The position numbers and the translations under genes are program-made. From contig NZ_KB905815.1 in NCBI RefSeq assembly GCF_000381025.1, positions 1 to 64,000 of the forward strand: a stretch of DNA of 64,000 nucleotides. Reading direction: 5' to 3'. Below are positions 7,801-16,771 of this stretch, piece after piece. The stretch is from Streptomyces sulphureus DSM 40104 (lineage in GTDB: Bacteria; Actinomycetota; Actinomycetes; Streptomycetales; Streptomycetaceae). Below the pieces are notes generated by a model that was given only the letters and a program-made list of their open reading frames with translations, searched no databases and was not told the origin of the DNA. The stretch's first letter is position 1, and each line of letters starts with the position of its first letter.

Positions 7801-8953
7801 CTGGTACCTCCATTTCGATGACGGTGCCCCGGCCGGGCTCCGAGCGGACTTCGAGCCGGCCGCCCACCCCGTGCGCCCGGTCGCGCATGGAGACGAGGCC
7901 GAGGTGGCGGCCGGCGCCGTGCACATCTGCGGGGTCGAAGCCGCGGCCGTCGTCACGGACGGTGAGCACGGCGCCCGGGTCGCTGCGGAGCAGCGCGACG
8001 CCGACCTCGGTGGCGTCCGCGTGGCGCAGTGCATTGTGCATCGCTTCCTGAGCGACCCGCAGGAGCGCTTCCTCCTGCGCTGCGGGGAGCGCGCGCACGC
8101 CGTGCGACGAGAAGGTGACGGAGGCGGTGTGCGCGCGGTCCAGGACCTGGGCCTGGGTGCGGAGGGTGGCGACGAGTCCGTCCTCGTCCAGGGCGGCCGG
8201 GCGCAGTTCGGTGACGACGTCGCGGAGTTCGTCGGCGGCCTGCGCGGAGAGCGCCGCCACCTCCTGGAGCTCCTCCTTGGCACGGGCGGGGTCGCGGTCG
8301 ACGAGCGCGGCCGCCGCCTGTGCCGTGAGCCGGAGCGAGAAAAGCTTCTGCGCCACGGCGTCGTGGAGTTCGGTGGCGATGCGGGCGCGTTCGGAGGTGA
8401 GGGTGAGCTCGCGGCTGCGTTCGTAGAGCCGTGCGTTGGTGAGCGCGATCGCCGCGTGCTGGGCGAGGAGCGCGAGGAGCTCCTCGTCCTCCTGGGTGAA
8501 GCGGCAGCGCTTGCCCTCGTCGGCGGCGTCCGGAGCGTCGGGCGGGCACTCCTTGTTGGCGAGGAAGAGGGCGCCGAGGACCTGCTCGTCGTCGGCGATC
8601 GGCATGCCGAGGAAGTCGGAGAGCTCGGGGTGGGCTCCGGGCCAGCCGCCGAAGCGGGGGTCCTCGCGGACGTCGGCGAGGCGCTGCGGTGTCGCCTCCT
8701 TGAGCATCGCGGCGAGGACCCCGTGCTGGCGCGGGAGCGGCCCGATCGCGCGCCACTGCTCCTCGCTGACGCCTGCGACGACGAACTGCGCGAAGCCGCC
8801 GTGGTCGTCGGGGACACCGAGCGCCGCGTACCTGGCGCCGAGGAGCTCGCGTGCCGAGGCGACGATGGTCTGCAGCACGTCGCGCACCTCGAGCTGCCGG
8901 TTCATGGCGAGGAGCGCCGCGCTGACGGCCGAGAGCCCGGTCCGAGGGATCAT
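7793..8953 (-). CDS. GAF-domain sensor histidine kinase (HPK7/NarX-type)
   Basis: A 386-residue cytosolic sensor kinase. A GAF domain covers about residues 20-175 (ARYAALGVPDD, DFLGMPI, LGALFLANKE); the HisKA_3 dimerisation helix carries His197 in RIATELHDAVAQKLFSLRL; the ATPase domain follows with N-box EAMHNALRHA and G-box VRDDGRGFDP. No membrane segments, so it senses an intracellular signal, as in the mycobacterial DevS family that uses GAF domains for haem or other ligands; no proof of haem here. Partner regulator overlaps at 7793-7800. Start at ATG 8953. Confidence 0.94.
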   Translation of the reverse strand: MIPRTGLSAVSAALLAMNRQLEVRDVLQTIVASARELLGARYAALGVPDDHGGFAQFVVAGVSEEQWRAIGPLPRQHGVLAAMLKEATPQRLADVREDPRFGGWPGAHPELSDFLGMPIADDEQVLGALFLANKECPPDAPDAADEGKRCRFTQEDEELLALLAQHAAIALTNARLYERSRELTLTSERARIATELHDAVAQKLFSLRLTAQAAAALVDRDPARAKEELQEVAALSAQAADELRDVVTELRPAALDEDGLVATLRTQAQVLDRAHTASVTFSSHGVRALPAAQEEALLRVAQEAMHNALRHADATEVGVALLRSDPGAVLTVRDDGRGFDPADVHGAGRHLGLVSMRDRAHGVGGRLEVRSEPGRGTVIEMEVPGG

Positions 8954-9055
8954 GTCTGCACGCTACTCGGACAGGCGCGCGAGCGGGATCGGCCTGGAGT
9001 GCCCGCGGTCGGGACGCCGGTCCTAGGTCCGCGGTCGCAGGGTGCCCCGACACAC

Positions 9056-9085
9056 GGGAGGCGGCGTCCGCGGACGCCGCCTCCC
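9056..9085 (-). terminator. Perfect inverted-repeat terminator after the FHA-ABC gene
   Basis: A 30-bp perfect palindrome, GGGAGGCGGCGTCCG with its exact complement CGGACGCCGCCTCCC, starts 16 nt past the stop of the FHA-ABC gene and lies before the kinase gene. Confidence 0.75.
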
Positions 9086-9101
9086 GCTCATGCGCGCGCG
9101 G

Positions 9102-11657
9102 TCACTTCCGCATGACCTCCGGCTCGTGCCTGCGGAGCAGGCGCAGGACGAGGAAGGCGCAGGCGACGCCGATGAGCAGCAGGACGCCGAGGTCCAGGGC
9201 CCAGATGCCCACCGAGTGCTCCCAGAGCGGGTCGAGGTCATCGGGGTTGTTGCGGTCCCACGGGACCATGAGGTGCGAGAGGTCGATCGTCGAGCCCGTC
9301 ACGGCGACGCCCCAGCGCGAGGGCATGAGCCAGGCGAGCTGCTCGACGCCGAGCGAGCCGTAGACCTGGAAGAGCACGCCCGTGAAGACGACCTGCACGA
9401 TGGCGACCATCACCAGCAGCGGCATCGTCTTCTCCGACGTCTTCACCAGCGACGAGATGACGAGCCCGAGGGTGAGCGCGGTGAGGCCCAACGCGGTGAG
9501 ACCGACGCAGAGTTCGAGCGCGGGCGGCATGAGGACGCCCTCGTCGGGGAGTTTGCGCGCGGGGAAGGCGATCCCCGAGATGATCACTGCCTGGAAGGCG
9601 GTGATCACGCCGAGGACGATGATCTTGGACATCAGGTAGGCCGAGCGCGAGAGGCCGGTCGCCCGTTCCCGCTCGTAGATGACGCGCTCCTTGATCAACT
9701 CGCGTACGGAGTTGGCGGAGCCGGTGAAGACCATGCCGACGACGAGGATGAGCAGGATCGTGCCGGCCGGCCCGTTGAAGCCCCTCTCCGGCGCGGAGAG
9801 CCCGTAGGTCGCCGGGATCACCCTCGACACCCCGCCGATCACCGCGGGAAGGATGACCATCAGCGCGAGGAAGCCGCGGTCGGAGGCGATGACGGACGCG
9901 TACCGCCGCATCAGCGTCCAGAGCTGGGACAGCCAGCTCTGCGGCTTGTGCTGCTTGGCCGAGATCTCGGGTGCGTTCCCCGCCCCCGGGGCCATCGAGG
10001 CGTCGAGCTCGGCGGCGTACATCTGGTAGTGCTGCGAGCCCTGCCAGCGGCCCATCCAGTCGTGGTCGCGGTAGTTCTCGAAGGCCGAGAAGACGTCGGC
10101 CCAACTGCCGTAGCCGAAGAAGTTGAGCGCCTCCTCCGGCGGGCCGAAGTACGCGACGCCGCCGCCGGGGGCCATCACCAGCAGCTTGTCGCACAGGCCG
10201 AGTTCGGCGACGGAGTGCGTGACGACCAGGACGGTGCGGCCGTCGTCGGCGAGGCCGCGCAGGAGCTGCATCACGTCGCGGTCCATGCCGGGGTCGAGCC
10301 CCGAGGTGGGCTCGTCGAGGAAGATCAGCGAGGGCTTCGTCAGCAGTTCGAGGGCGACGGAGACGCGCTTGCGCTGGCCGCCGGAGAGCGAGGTGATCCG
10401 CTTGTCGGCGTGGATGTCGAGCTTGAGTTCGGCGAGGACCTCCTCGACGCGCGCGTTCCGCTCCGCGTCGGCGACGTCGCCGGGGAAGCGGAGCTTGGCC
10501 GCGTACCGCAGCGCCGTGCGGACCTTCAGCTCCTTGTGGAGGATGTCGTCCTGCGGCACCAGGCCGATGCGCTGCCGGAGTTCGGCGAAGTGCTCGTAGA
10601 GGTTCCGGTTGTCGTAGAGGACCTCGCCCTCGTCGGCCGGGCGGTAGCCGGTGAGCGCGCGCAGCAGCGTCGACTTGCCGGAGCCGGACGGGCCGATCAC
10701 GCCGATCAGCGACTTCTCCGGGACCCCGAAGGTGACGTTGTCGAGGATCACCTTCCCGCTGTCGACCTTGACGGTCAGGTGGCGCGCGGAGAAGGAGACC
10801 TCGCCGGTGTCGACGAACTCCTCCAGGCGGTCGCCGACGAGCCGGAAGGTGGAGTGGCCGACGCCGACCGTGTCCTGCGGGGTGATGACGACCGAGCCGG
10901 CCTTCGGCAGCAACTGGCCGTTCACGTAGGTGCCGTTGTGGCTGCCCAGGTCGTGGATCTCGAAGCGGCCGTCGGGGGTCGCCCTGAACTCCGCGTGGTG
11001 CCGGGAGACTTGGAGGTCCGAGACGACGAGCTCGTTCTCCAGCGACCGGCCGATGCGCATCACGCGCCCGAGCGAGAGCTGGTGGAAACTGGTCGGGCTG
11101 CGGTCTCCCCCGCCCGTCGCCGGCTCCTGCCTCGGGGAGGGCACCTGCTGCGCCATCTGCGGCTGCTGCGGGGGGTGTTGGCTCCACTGCTGCTCAGCGA
11201 AGTGCGGCTGGCCCGGCTGCTGCGCGTGCACGGGGGCGGCGGGCTGCCCGAAGCCCTGCTGCGGGTACGGCGCCTGCTGGGGGTACGCCTCCGGCAGCGG
11301 CTGGACCTGCTGCTGCGCGCCCGGGGCGCCGGCCTGCGCCGCGTACCCGCCGGACTGCGCCGCTGCGGCGCCCGAGAGGGTGAGCCGCGGGCCGTCGGCG
11401 GCGTTGCCCAGGTTCACGCTCGTCCCGGGGGCGAGCTCAAGCTGCTGGATGCGCTGCCCCTGCGCGTACGTGCCGTTGGTGCTGCCGTGGTCCTCGATGA
11501 CCCAACTACGCCCGCCCCAGCGGACGGTGGCGTGCCGCCAGGAGACCCTGGCGTCCTCTATGACCACGTCGCCCTGGGGATCGCGCCCCAGGGAATATGC
11601 CCTGGACGGATCGAGCGTCCAGGTCTGTCCGTTCAATTCCAATACGAGTTCCGGCAC
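9102..11657 (-). CDS. FHA-FHA-ABC exporter fusion (Rv1747-like)
   Basis: An 851-residue single-chain ABC half-transporter. Order: FHA domain 1 (residues ~18-85; LGRDPQGDVVIED, WRHATV, STNGTY), a Gln/Pro-rich linker (~110-195), FHA domain 2 (~205-290; IGRSLENELVVSD, SRHHAEF, GSHNGTYVNG), ABC ATPase (Walker A GPSGSGKST, LSGGQRKRVS, FLDEPTSGLD), then an ABC2-type membrane domain with about six helices. FHA domains bind phosphothreonine, so activity should be controlled by Ser/Thr protein kinases, as shown for the mycobacterial relative. Substrate unknown. GTG 11657 is used (MPELVLELNG-type start); GTG 11669 is an equally placed alternative. Confidence 0.93.
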   Translation of the reverse strand: MPELVLELNGQTWTLDPSRAYSLGRDPQGDVVIEDARVSWRHATVRWGGRSWVIEDHGSTNGTYAQGQRIQQLELAPGTSVNLGNAADGPRLTLSGAAAAQSGGYAAQAGAPGAQQQVQPLPEAYPQQAPYPQQGFGQPAAPVHAQQPGQPHFAEQQWSQHPPQQPQMAQQVPSPRQEPATGGGDRSPTSFHQLSLGRVMRIGRSLENELVVSDLQVSRHHAEFRATPDGRFEIHDLGSHNGTYVNGQLLPKAGSVVITPQDTVGVGHSTFRLVGDRLEEFVDTGEVSFSARHLTVKVDSGKVILDNVTFGVPEKSLIGVIGPSGSGKSTLLRALTGYRPADEGEVLYDNRNLYEHFAELRQRIGLVPQDDILHKELKVRTALRYAAKLRFPGDVADAERNARVEEVLAELKLDIHADKRITSLSGGQRKRVSVALELLTKPSLIFLDEPTSGLDPGMDRDVMQLLRGLADDGRTVLVVTHSVAELGLCDKLLVMAPGGGVAYFGPPEEALNFFGYGSWADVFSAFENYRDHDWMGRWQGSQHYQMYAAELDASMAPGAGNAPEISAKQHKPQSWLSQLWTLMRRYASVIASDRGFLALMVILPAVIGGVSRVIPATYGLSAPERGFNGPAGTILLILVVGMVFTGSANSVRELIKERVIYERERATGLSRSAYLMSKIIVLGVITAFQAVIISGIAFPARKLPDEGVLMPPALELCVGLTALGLTALTLGLVISSLVKTSEKTMPLLVMVAIVQVVFTGVLFQVYGSLGVEQLAWLMPSRWGVAVTGSTIDLSHLMVPWDRNNPDDLDPLWEHSVGIWALDLGVLLLIGVACAFLVLRLLRRHEPEVMRK

Positions 11658-11707
11658 TCCATGCCCCACAAAGTTGTCCCCCGAGGTACCCCCCGCTTGA
11701 GAGAGGG

Positions 11708-11713
11708 AGTCTA
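11708..11713 (-). promoter_or_regulatory. -10 box for the FHA-ABC gene
   Basis: TAGACT on the minus strand, about 50 nt before the start codon, matches the vegetative (HrdB) -10 consensus. Upstream TTCCCC at 18-nt spacing is a poor -35. Confidence 0.5.
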
Positions 11714-12079
11714 GGGATGGTGAACATCGTGGGGAACTATTCCAGGGAGCGGTGCCCGGCAGAAAGTCGGGCCGGAGGACGTGACGAGACCGGGACAGGG
11801 AAATGCGTACGGACCGCGTCGGATCGGAGATCGCGGACACCCGCTGCAACCGTCGCGCCCTGACGGGGTGCGTTCGCTGCGGGTGCGGATACTCTGTGCA
11901 CCGCATTCAGGACCCACCGCGACGGAGCCGTGGGCCCCGTCGACCCGGACAGTTAACCGGCTCGCGGTGGGGGCACTCGTGACGCGGGGATGCGTCCCGA
12001 CCTGCACGAGGGCGTGCACGACGAGAGTGAGCGCCCCCACACCAGCCACAGGCTGCACAGCGGATACTGTGAGAAGACC
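11714..12079. other. Divergent intergenic region, FHA-ABC / serB
   Basis: This 366-bp region must carry the promoters of both divergent genes. On the plus strand GGATACTGTGAG just before the serB ATG contains a TACTGT -10-like box at 12064-12069. I see no riboswitch, repeat or convincing gene; ORFs that cross it are out-of-frame extensions. Confidence 0.5.
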
Positions 12080-13396
12080 ATGACCATGTCGCTGGACACC
12101 CCGCCCTCGTACGCCGATACGCCGACCCTCCTCATCAAGATCTTCGGCAAGGACAGGCCCGGCATCACGGCCGGACTCTTCGACACCCTCGCTGCCTACG
12201 CGGTCGAGGTCGTGGACATCGAGCAACTCGTCACCCGCGGTCGCATCACTCTCAACGCGCTGGTGACCTCCCCGAGCCCGGCGATCGCCACCGAGGGCGA
12301 AGTGCGGGCGACCGTCCACGGCTGGGCGGAGTCGATGAAGCTGGAAGCGGAGATCATCTCCGGCACCGGCGACAACAAGCCCCGGGGGACCGGGCGTTCG
12401 CACGTCACCGTCCTCGGCCACCCCCTCACGGCGGAGTCCACGGCCGCCATAACGGCGAGCATCACCTCCACGGGCGGGAACATCGACCGCATCTTCCGCC
12501 TCGCCAAGTACCCCGTCCTCGCCGTGGAGTTCGACATCTCGGGCGCGGAAACCGGCTCGCTGCGTACCGCGCTGGCGCTGGAGGGCGTGCGCCGCGGTGT
12601 CGACGTCGCCGTGATGTCCTCGGGGCTGCGCCGCCGGGCGCGGCAACTCGTCGTCATGGACGTCGACTCCACCCTCATCCAGGACGAGGTGATCGAACTC
12701 TTCGCCGCCTACGCCGACTGCGCCGACGAGGTCGCCGAGGTCACCGCGCGGGCGATGCGGGGGGAGCTCGACTTCGCGCAGTCGCTCCGCGCCCGCGTCG
12801 AGCTGCTCGCCGGACTCGACGCCTCGGTGGTGGAGAAGGTGCGCAGGGACGTCCGCCTGACGCCCGGCGCACGGACGCTGATCCGCACCCTGAAGCGCCT
12901 CGGCTACCAGGTCGGCGTCGTCTCCGGCGGGTTCACGCAGGTCACAGAACCGCTCCAGGAGGAGCTCGGGCTCGACTTCGCCGCCGCCAACACGCTGGAG
13001 ATCGCCGACGGAAAGCTCACGGGCCGCCTCACGGGCGGCATCGTGGACCGTGCGGGCAAAGCGCGGCTGCTGCGCAGGTTCGCGGCCGAGGCGGGCCTCC
13101 CCCTCGCGCAGACGGTGGCGATCGGCGACGGCGCCAACGACCTCGACATGCTCAACACGGCGGGCCTCGGCGTCGCGTTCAACGCGAAGCCCGTCGTGCG
13201 CGAGGCCGTCGACACCTCCGTCAACGTGCCCTTCCTCGACACCGTGCTCTACCTGCTCGGAATCACGCGCGAGGAGGTCGAGGCCGCGGACGGAGAGGAC
13301 GCCGGCACGCTCGCCGCGGAGGAGCGGCTCCGCCTCGGCACCGAGGGCCAGGAGGACGAGCGCGCGGGCGGCGCCGTCGCCGGTGCACCGCACTGA
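12080..13396 (+). CDS. serB: Phosphoserine phosphatase SerB with N-terminal ACT domains
   Basis: Last step of serine biosynthesis, hydrolysing O-phosphoserine to serine. 438 residues, the long actinobacterial form: two ACT regulatory domains (~14-90, with IFGKDRPGITAGL, and ~108-180, with VTVLGHPLTAEST) that probably sense serine, then a HAD phosphatase domain. Catalytic nucleophile Asp194 and acid Asp196 in DVDSTLI; VVSGGFT gives the motif II Ser; GDGANDLDML is motif IV. ATG 12080 chosen (MTMSLDT); a second ATG lies at 12086. No strong ribosome site. Convergent with the SixA-like gene 10 nt away. Confidence 0.96.
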   Translation: MTMSLDTPPSYADTPTLLIKIFGKDRPGITAGLFDTLAAYAVEVVDIEQLVTRGRITLNALVTSPSPAIATEGEVRATVHGWAESMKLEAEIISGTGDNKPRGTGRSHVTVLGHPLTAESTAAITASITSTGGNIDRIFRLAKYPVLAVEFDISGAETGSLRTALALEGVRRGVDVAVMSSGLRRRARQLVVMDVDSTLIQDEVIELFAAYADCADEVAEVTARAMRGELDFAQSLRARVELLAGLDASVVEKVRRDVRLTPGARTLIRTLKRLGYQVGVVSGGFTQVTEPLQEELGLDFAAANTLEIADGKLTGRLTGGIVDRAGKARLLRRFAAEAGLPLAQTVAIGDGANDLDMLNTAGLGVAFNAKPVVREAVDTSVNVPFLDTVLYLLGITREEVEAADGEDAGTLAAEERLRLGTEGQEDERAGGAVAGAPH

Positions 13397-13405
13397 GGCG
13401 CGGCG

Positions 13406-13921
13406 CTACTCCTGCGGCGACCAGAAATCGGTGAGCTCGGCCGACCCCGCCTCCAGCGACTTCCAGGAACCGGTGAACCGCAGCACCGCGACCGCGGAGG
13501 TGGGGAAGCCGCGCTCCAGCCGGGCGCGCGCCTCCTGGTCGGCGCTCCCCGCGAGCAGCCCCGCCACCGATTGCATGCCCGGGTTGTGGCCCACGACGAG
13601 GACGTTCTCCATGTCTTCAGGGGCCTCGTTGAGCACCTCGATGATCTGGCCCGGCGGCGCCTCGTAGAGCCGCTCCTCGTAGACGGTGCGGGGTCGGCGC
13701 GGGAACTGGTGGACGGCGAGCTTCCAGGTCTCACGGGCGCGGGTGGCGGTGGAGCAGAGGGTCAGCTCCGGGAGCGGGCCGTGCTCGGCGAGCCACTCGC
13801 CCGTCTCGGGCGCCTCCCTGCGGCCCCGCTCCGCGAGGGGGCGCTCGTGGTCGGGGACCTCGGGCCAGTCCGCCTTGGCGTGCCTGAAGAGGACAATACT
13901 GCGGGACACGTCGACGCTCAT
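13406..13921 (-). CDS. SixA-type histidine phosphatase
   Basis: A 171-residue histidine-phosphatase superfamily protein. The catalytic RHG-type motif is LFRHAKADWP (the histidine receives the phosphate), with the second conserved histidine in VVGHNPGMQ and Arg/Glu in ERPLAERGRREAPETG. These features match SixA, which removes phosphate from phosphohistidine proteins, but substrate cannot be fixed from sequence. ATG 13921 (MSVDVSRSIVLF) follows a close GGGAG. The longer upstream reading frame is arginine-rich noise. Confidence 0.88.
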   Translation of the reverse strand: MSVDVSRSIVLFRHAKADWPEVPDHERPLAERGRREAPETGEWLAEHGPLPELTLCSTATRARETWKLAVHQFPRRPRTVYEERLYEAPPGQIIEVLNEAPEDMENVLVVGHNPGMQSVAGLLAGSADQEARARLERGFPTSAVAVLRFTGSWKSLEAGSAELTDFWSPQE

Positions 13922-14001
13922 GTCTCCCAGCTTCGCACGAAACGGCCGCTGCGGCGCGGGGTGTTGGGCACCCTTCCCGCTAGGGCGTGCGACCGCGGGA
14001 G

Positions 14002-14217
14002 CTACAGGAGCACCTCGTAGACCCTCGCGAGCACTTGCGCGACCAGGGAGCCGGCGGGGGCGGACTCGGCGGCGCGGGCCTCCCCCGAGCCGACGAGCAG
14101 CGTCAGCAGCGCGAAGGCGGCGGCGGGCAGCGTCAGGGCCCACCAGGGGAGCCGGCGCTGCCGTGGCGCAGGGGCCGGGTCGCCGTCGGTCGCGGCGGTC
14201 TGCGCGGTGGCCGGCAT
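14002..14217 (-). CDS. Small single-pass membrane protein, unknown function
   Basis: A 71-residue protein with a charged cytoplasmic start (MPATAQTAATDGDPAPAPRQ), one transmembrane helix (WWALTLPAAAFALLTLLVG) and a short tail ending VYEVLL. ATG 14217 has GGAGG with 8-nt spacing, which supports this start over the in-frame ATG at 14364. I do not recognise the family. It follows the 38-residue transporter-associated gene, separated by a strong terminator, so it is probably transcribed on its own. Confidence 0.7.
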   Translation of the reverse strand: MPATAQTAATDGDPAPAPRQRRLPWWALTLPAAAFALLTLLVGSGEARAAESAPAGSLVAQVLARVYEVLL

Positions 14218-14343
14218 GGGGCTCGCCTCCGGGTCTTCGGTGCCTGGACGGACGGTCCGCCCACGCTCCACGACGCTACGGACTCGTGGAGCGGCGCCCC
14301 ATCCGGTGACCCACCCAGTTCCCCCTGAGCCGGACCCCCTAGG

Positions 14344-14369
14344 GGGCGGTGGGGAAAACCCCACCGCCC
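14344..14369 (-). terminator. Perfect hairpin after the MFS/small-protein operon
   Basis: GGGCGGTGGGG (14344-14354) pairs perfectly with CCCCACCGCCC (14359-14369) around an AAAA loop, 4 nt past the stop codon of the 38-residue protein gene. Confidence 0.8.
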
Positions 14370-14373
14370 GTGC

Positions 14374-14490
14374 TCACGGCGAGACGACGCTCGCGACGAC
14401 CGCGATCACGACCGTCAGCAGCAGCATCGCGCCGAGGATCTGGAGGAACTTCCGCTGGCCGTTCTTCGGGTTCGGTTCGAGGACTGGCAT
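14374..14490 (-). CDS. 38-residue transporter-associated small membrane protein (SGM_5486-type)
   Basis: A very small gene: MPVLEPNPKNGQRKFLQILG followed by a hydrophobic helix AMLLLTVVIAVVASVV and SP. It lies 63 nt downstream of the CynX/NimT-type MFS gene on the same strand and just before a strong terminator. The pattern (short charged start, one helix, next to this transporter) matches the small SGM_5486 family of transporter-associated proteins known from Streptomyces. It could be an accessory subunit or stabiliser of the transporter; this is inferred from position. The ribosome site is weak (GAG about 12 nt upstream). Confidence 0.78.
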   Translation of the reverse strand: MPVLEPNPKNGQRKFLQILGAMLLLTVVIAVVASVVSP

Positions 14491-14553
14491 GCGGGCAGTC
14501 TCGCACCCGGGGCGCGGGAGGCGCGCACCGGCCGCGCCCTCCTGCACCCGGTG

Positions 14554-15873
14554 TCATCTCCCGTCCTCGATCACGCGGTTGCGGCCCGCGAGCACTCCTG
14601 TCGCCATCTGCGCGACGAGGAGCGCGGCCATCACGATCAGCGGGATGCCCCAGCCGCCGGTGGCGCCGTTGAGGGCACCGACGAGGAGCGGGCCAGGGAT
14701 GGAGAGGAGGTAGCCGGTGCTCTGTGCGAAGGCCGAGAGGCGGACGACGCCCGCGTGCGAGCGGGCGCGCATCCCGATCATCGTGAGGGCGAGCGGGAAG
14801 GCGCAGTTGGAGACACCGAGCACCACGGCCCACAGCCATGCTCCGCCGACCGGCGCGAAGTACAGCCCGGCGTACCCGGCGAGCCCGCACACCCCCAACA
14901 GCAGGACGAGCGGCCCCTGGTGGCGCATCCGGGCGGCCGCCCTCGGCAGGACGAAGGCGAGCGGGACACCCATGCCCATCGTCACCGCGACGAGGAGGCC
15001 GGCCGTCGGCGCCGAGACGCCGGAGTCGCGGTAGATCTGCGCCATCCACCCCATCGTGATGTAGGCGGCCGACGCCTGGAGGCCGAAGAAGAGGGCGAGC
15101 GCCCACGCGGTCGGCGAGCGCACGACCCGCACCCGCGCCTCCGGCTCGGCGCCCGGACGCTCGTCCGCCGGCGACTCGCGGCCCGAGCCGGAAGTGATCC
15201 TGATCGCTCCCCACACGGCGACGCCTACCACCCCGAGCACCGCCCAGGCGCCGATGCCGAGGCGCCAACTGCCGCCGAGCGCCTCGGTCATGGGCACGGC
15301 GACCGCCGCCGAGCCGGAGGTGCCGACGGCGAGCGCCATCGAGTACAGCCCCGTCATGGAGCCGACCTTGTCGGGGAACCAGTGCTTGACGACCACCGGC
15401 ATGAGCACGTTGCTCACCGCGATGCCGACGAGAGCGAGGACGCTCGCGGCGAGGAAGCTCACGGTGTCGGGCGCGACGGCGCGCAGCAGCAGCCCGAGGA
15501 GGACCGACGCCATGCCGAGCACGAGGACGGAAGCCGGCCCCCAGCGCCTCGCGAGACGCGGCGCGAGCCCGCCGAAGGCGGCGAAGCAGGCGGGCGGCAG
15601 CGAGGTGACGAGCCCGGCCACGGTGGTGTTCATCCCGAGCCCGAGGCGTACCTCTTCGAGCAGCGGACCGAGTCCGGAGATGGCGGGGCGCAGGTTGAGC
15701 GCGGCGACGACCATGCCGACGACGACGAGCGTGCGGACTCTGCGCGCCCGTGCGGGTTTCGGCGTTCTCCCGGCGGTCTCGCTCGGGGGTACGGCGGCCG
15801 TCGCGGGGCTGGTGGGCTCGTCGGTGGGCGTCGTGCGGAGCCGGGTCGGCGTCTCGTCGTCTGCGGTGGGCAT
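14554..15873 (-). CDS. CynX/NimT-family MFS transporter
   Basis: A 439-residue major-facilitator protein with about 12 helices, beginning at residue 47 (VRTLVVVGMVVAALNLRPAI) after a Pro/Thr-rich cytoplasmic tail. The NLRPAISGLGPLL segment and LPPACFAAFGGLAPRLARR loop are typical of the CynX/NimT (cyanate / 2-nitroimidazole) group; substrates of most members are unknown. ATG 15873 sits 6 nt after a TATGAT -10 box, so the mRNA is probably leaderless. The divergent FadR/GntR regulator is a plausible controller. Confidence 0.9.
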   Translation of the reverse strand: MPTADDETPTRLRTTPTDEPTSPATAAVPPSETAGRTPKPARARRVRTLVVVGMVVAALNLRPAISGLGPLLEEVRLGLGMNTTVAGLVTSLPPACFAAFGGLAPRLARRWGPASVLVLGMASVLLGLLLRAVAPDTVSFLAASVLALVGIAVSNVLMPVVVKHWFPDKVGSMTGLYSMALAVGTSGSAAVAVPMTEALGGSWRLGIGAWAVLGVVGVAVWGAIRITSGSGRESPADERPGAEPEARVRVVRSPTAWALALFFGLQASAAYITMGWMAQIYRDSGVSAPTAGLLVAVTMGMGVPLAFVLPRAAARMRHQGPLVLLLGVCGLAGYAGLYFAPVGGAWLWAVVLGVSNCAFPLALTMIGMRARSHAGVVRLSAFAQSTGYLLSIPGPLLVGALNGATGGWGIPLIVMAALLVAQMATGVLAGRNRVIEDGR

Positions 15874-15879
15874 ACGGCC

Positions 15880-15885
15880 ATCATA
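15880..15885 (-). promoter_or_regulatory. -10 box of the MFS gene (leaderless)
   Basis: TATGAT on the minus strand ends 6 nt before the ATG at 15873, without a ribosome site. It lies within ATCATAGAATCAT, where ATCAT is repeated, a possible regulator site. Confidence 0.6.
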
Positions 15886-16073
15886 GAATCATGGGATGAA
15901 TCCGGGGCAAGCTGGCTCCGCACAGCGGAGACGCCGGGTACGAGCGGAGGGCGCAGGCAGCGCGGCGGGGCGCCGCCGCTGCTACGTACCCTTCCCGCGA
16001 GGGCGCCGGCGCCGCCCCGCCCCGACGGAACAGCAGGACCGCCGCCCCAGCCACGCGAAGACCCGGAGACCCC

Positions 16074-16763
16074 ATGCCACTGCCGTCACCGCACCGCTCA
16101 GCCCTCGCCGACCAGGTCATCAACACCCTGCGGCAGCAGATCAGTTCGGGTGAGTGGCCGGTCGGCTCGCGCATCCCGACCGAACCGGAGCTCGTCGCGG
16201 AGCTCGGCGTCGCCCGGAACACCGTGCGTGAGGCGGTGCGCGCGCTGGCGCACAACGGCCTGCTCGACATCCGGCAGGGCTCGGGGACGTACGTCGTCGC
16301 CACCAGCGAGCTCGCAGGGGTGATGCACCGCAGGTTCACGGAAGCCGACCCGGGCCACATCGCGGAGATGCGCTCGGCGCTGGAGACCACGGGCGCGAGG
16401 CTCGCCGCCGAACGGCGCACCGAGCGGGACCTGCACCAGCTCGAAGCGCTCCTCGCACGGCGCGAGGCGGCGTGGGACTCGGGGAACGTCGAGCGGTTCG
16501 TCGAGGCGGACGCGGGGCTGCACCTCGGCGTCGTCTCGGCCTCCCACAACGAAGTGCTCACCGCGGTCTACGCGGACCTCGGCGACGTGATGCGCGCCTA
16601 CCTGCGGCACGACGTCGGCGAGGAGCTGCGTCCCGAGGCGCACATGGACCACGCCAGACTCGTCGCCGCGGTGCGCGCGGGCGACGCGGAGGCCGCCGCC
16701 CGCGAGGCGGCCTCGCACACGGCGGAGTGGCGGCCGGCGGAGCGGGAGTTGAGCAGCGGCTGA
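16074..16763 (+). CDS. FadR-subfamily GntR transcriptional regulator
   Basis: A 229-residue repressor-type protein. The winged-helix domain covers residues 8-75 (QISSGEWPVGSRIPTEPELV, LGVARNTVREAVRAL, RQGSGTYVV). The helical FadR C-terminal ligand domain (FCD) spans ~85-220, with the metal-binding residues expected in EADAGLHLGVV and HMDHARLVAAV. It is divergent from the MFS transporter, so it may control that gene and itself in response to an organic acid; effector unknown. ATG 16074 is used; a 200-bp intergenic stretch precedes it. Confidence 0.93.
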   Translation: MPLPSPHRSALADQVINTLRQQISSGEWPVGSRIPTEPELVAELGVARNTVREAVRALAHNGLLDIRQGSGTYVVATSELAGVMHRRFTEADPGHIAEMRSALETTGARLAAERRTERDLHQLEALLARREAAWDSGNVERFVEADAGLHLGVVSASHNEVLTAVYADLGDVMRAYLRHDVGEELRPEAHMDHARLVAAVRAGDAEAAAREAASHTAEWRPAERELSSG

Positions 16764-16771
16764 GCGGGGGC

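Noticed and set aside
9042..11714. 890-residue plus-strand ORF opposite the FHA-ABC gene
   Set aside because: Antisense shadow of a well-supported gene, rich in Arg/Asp/His, with no recognisable domain.
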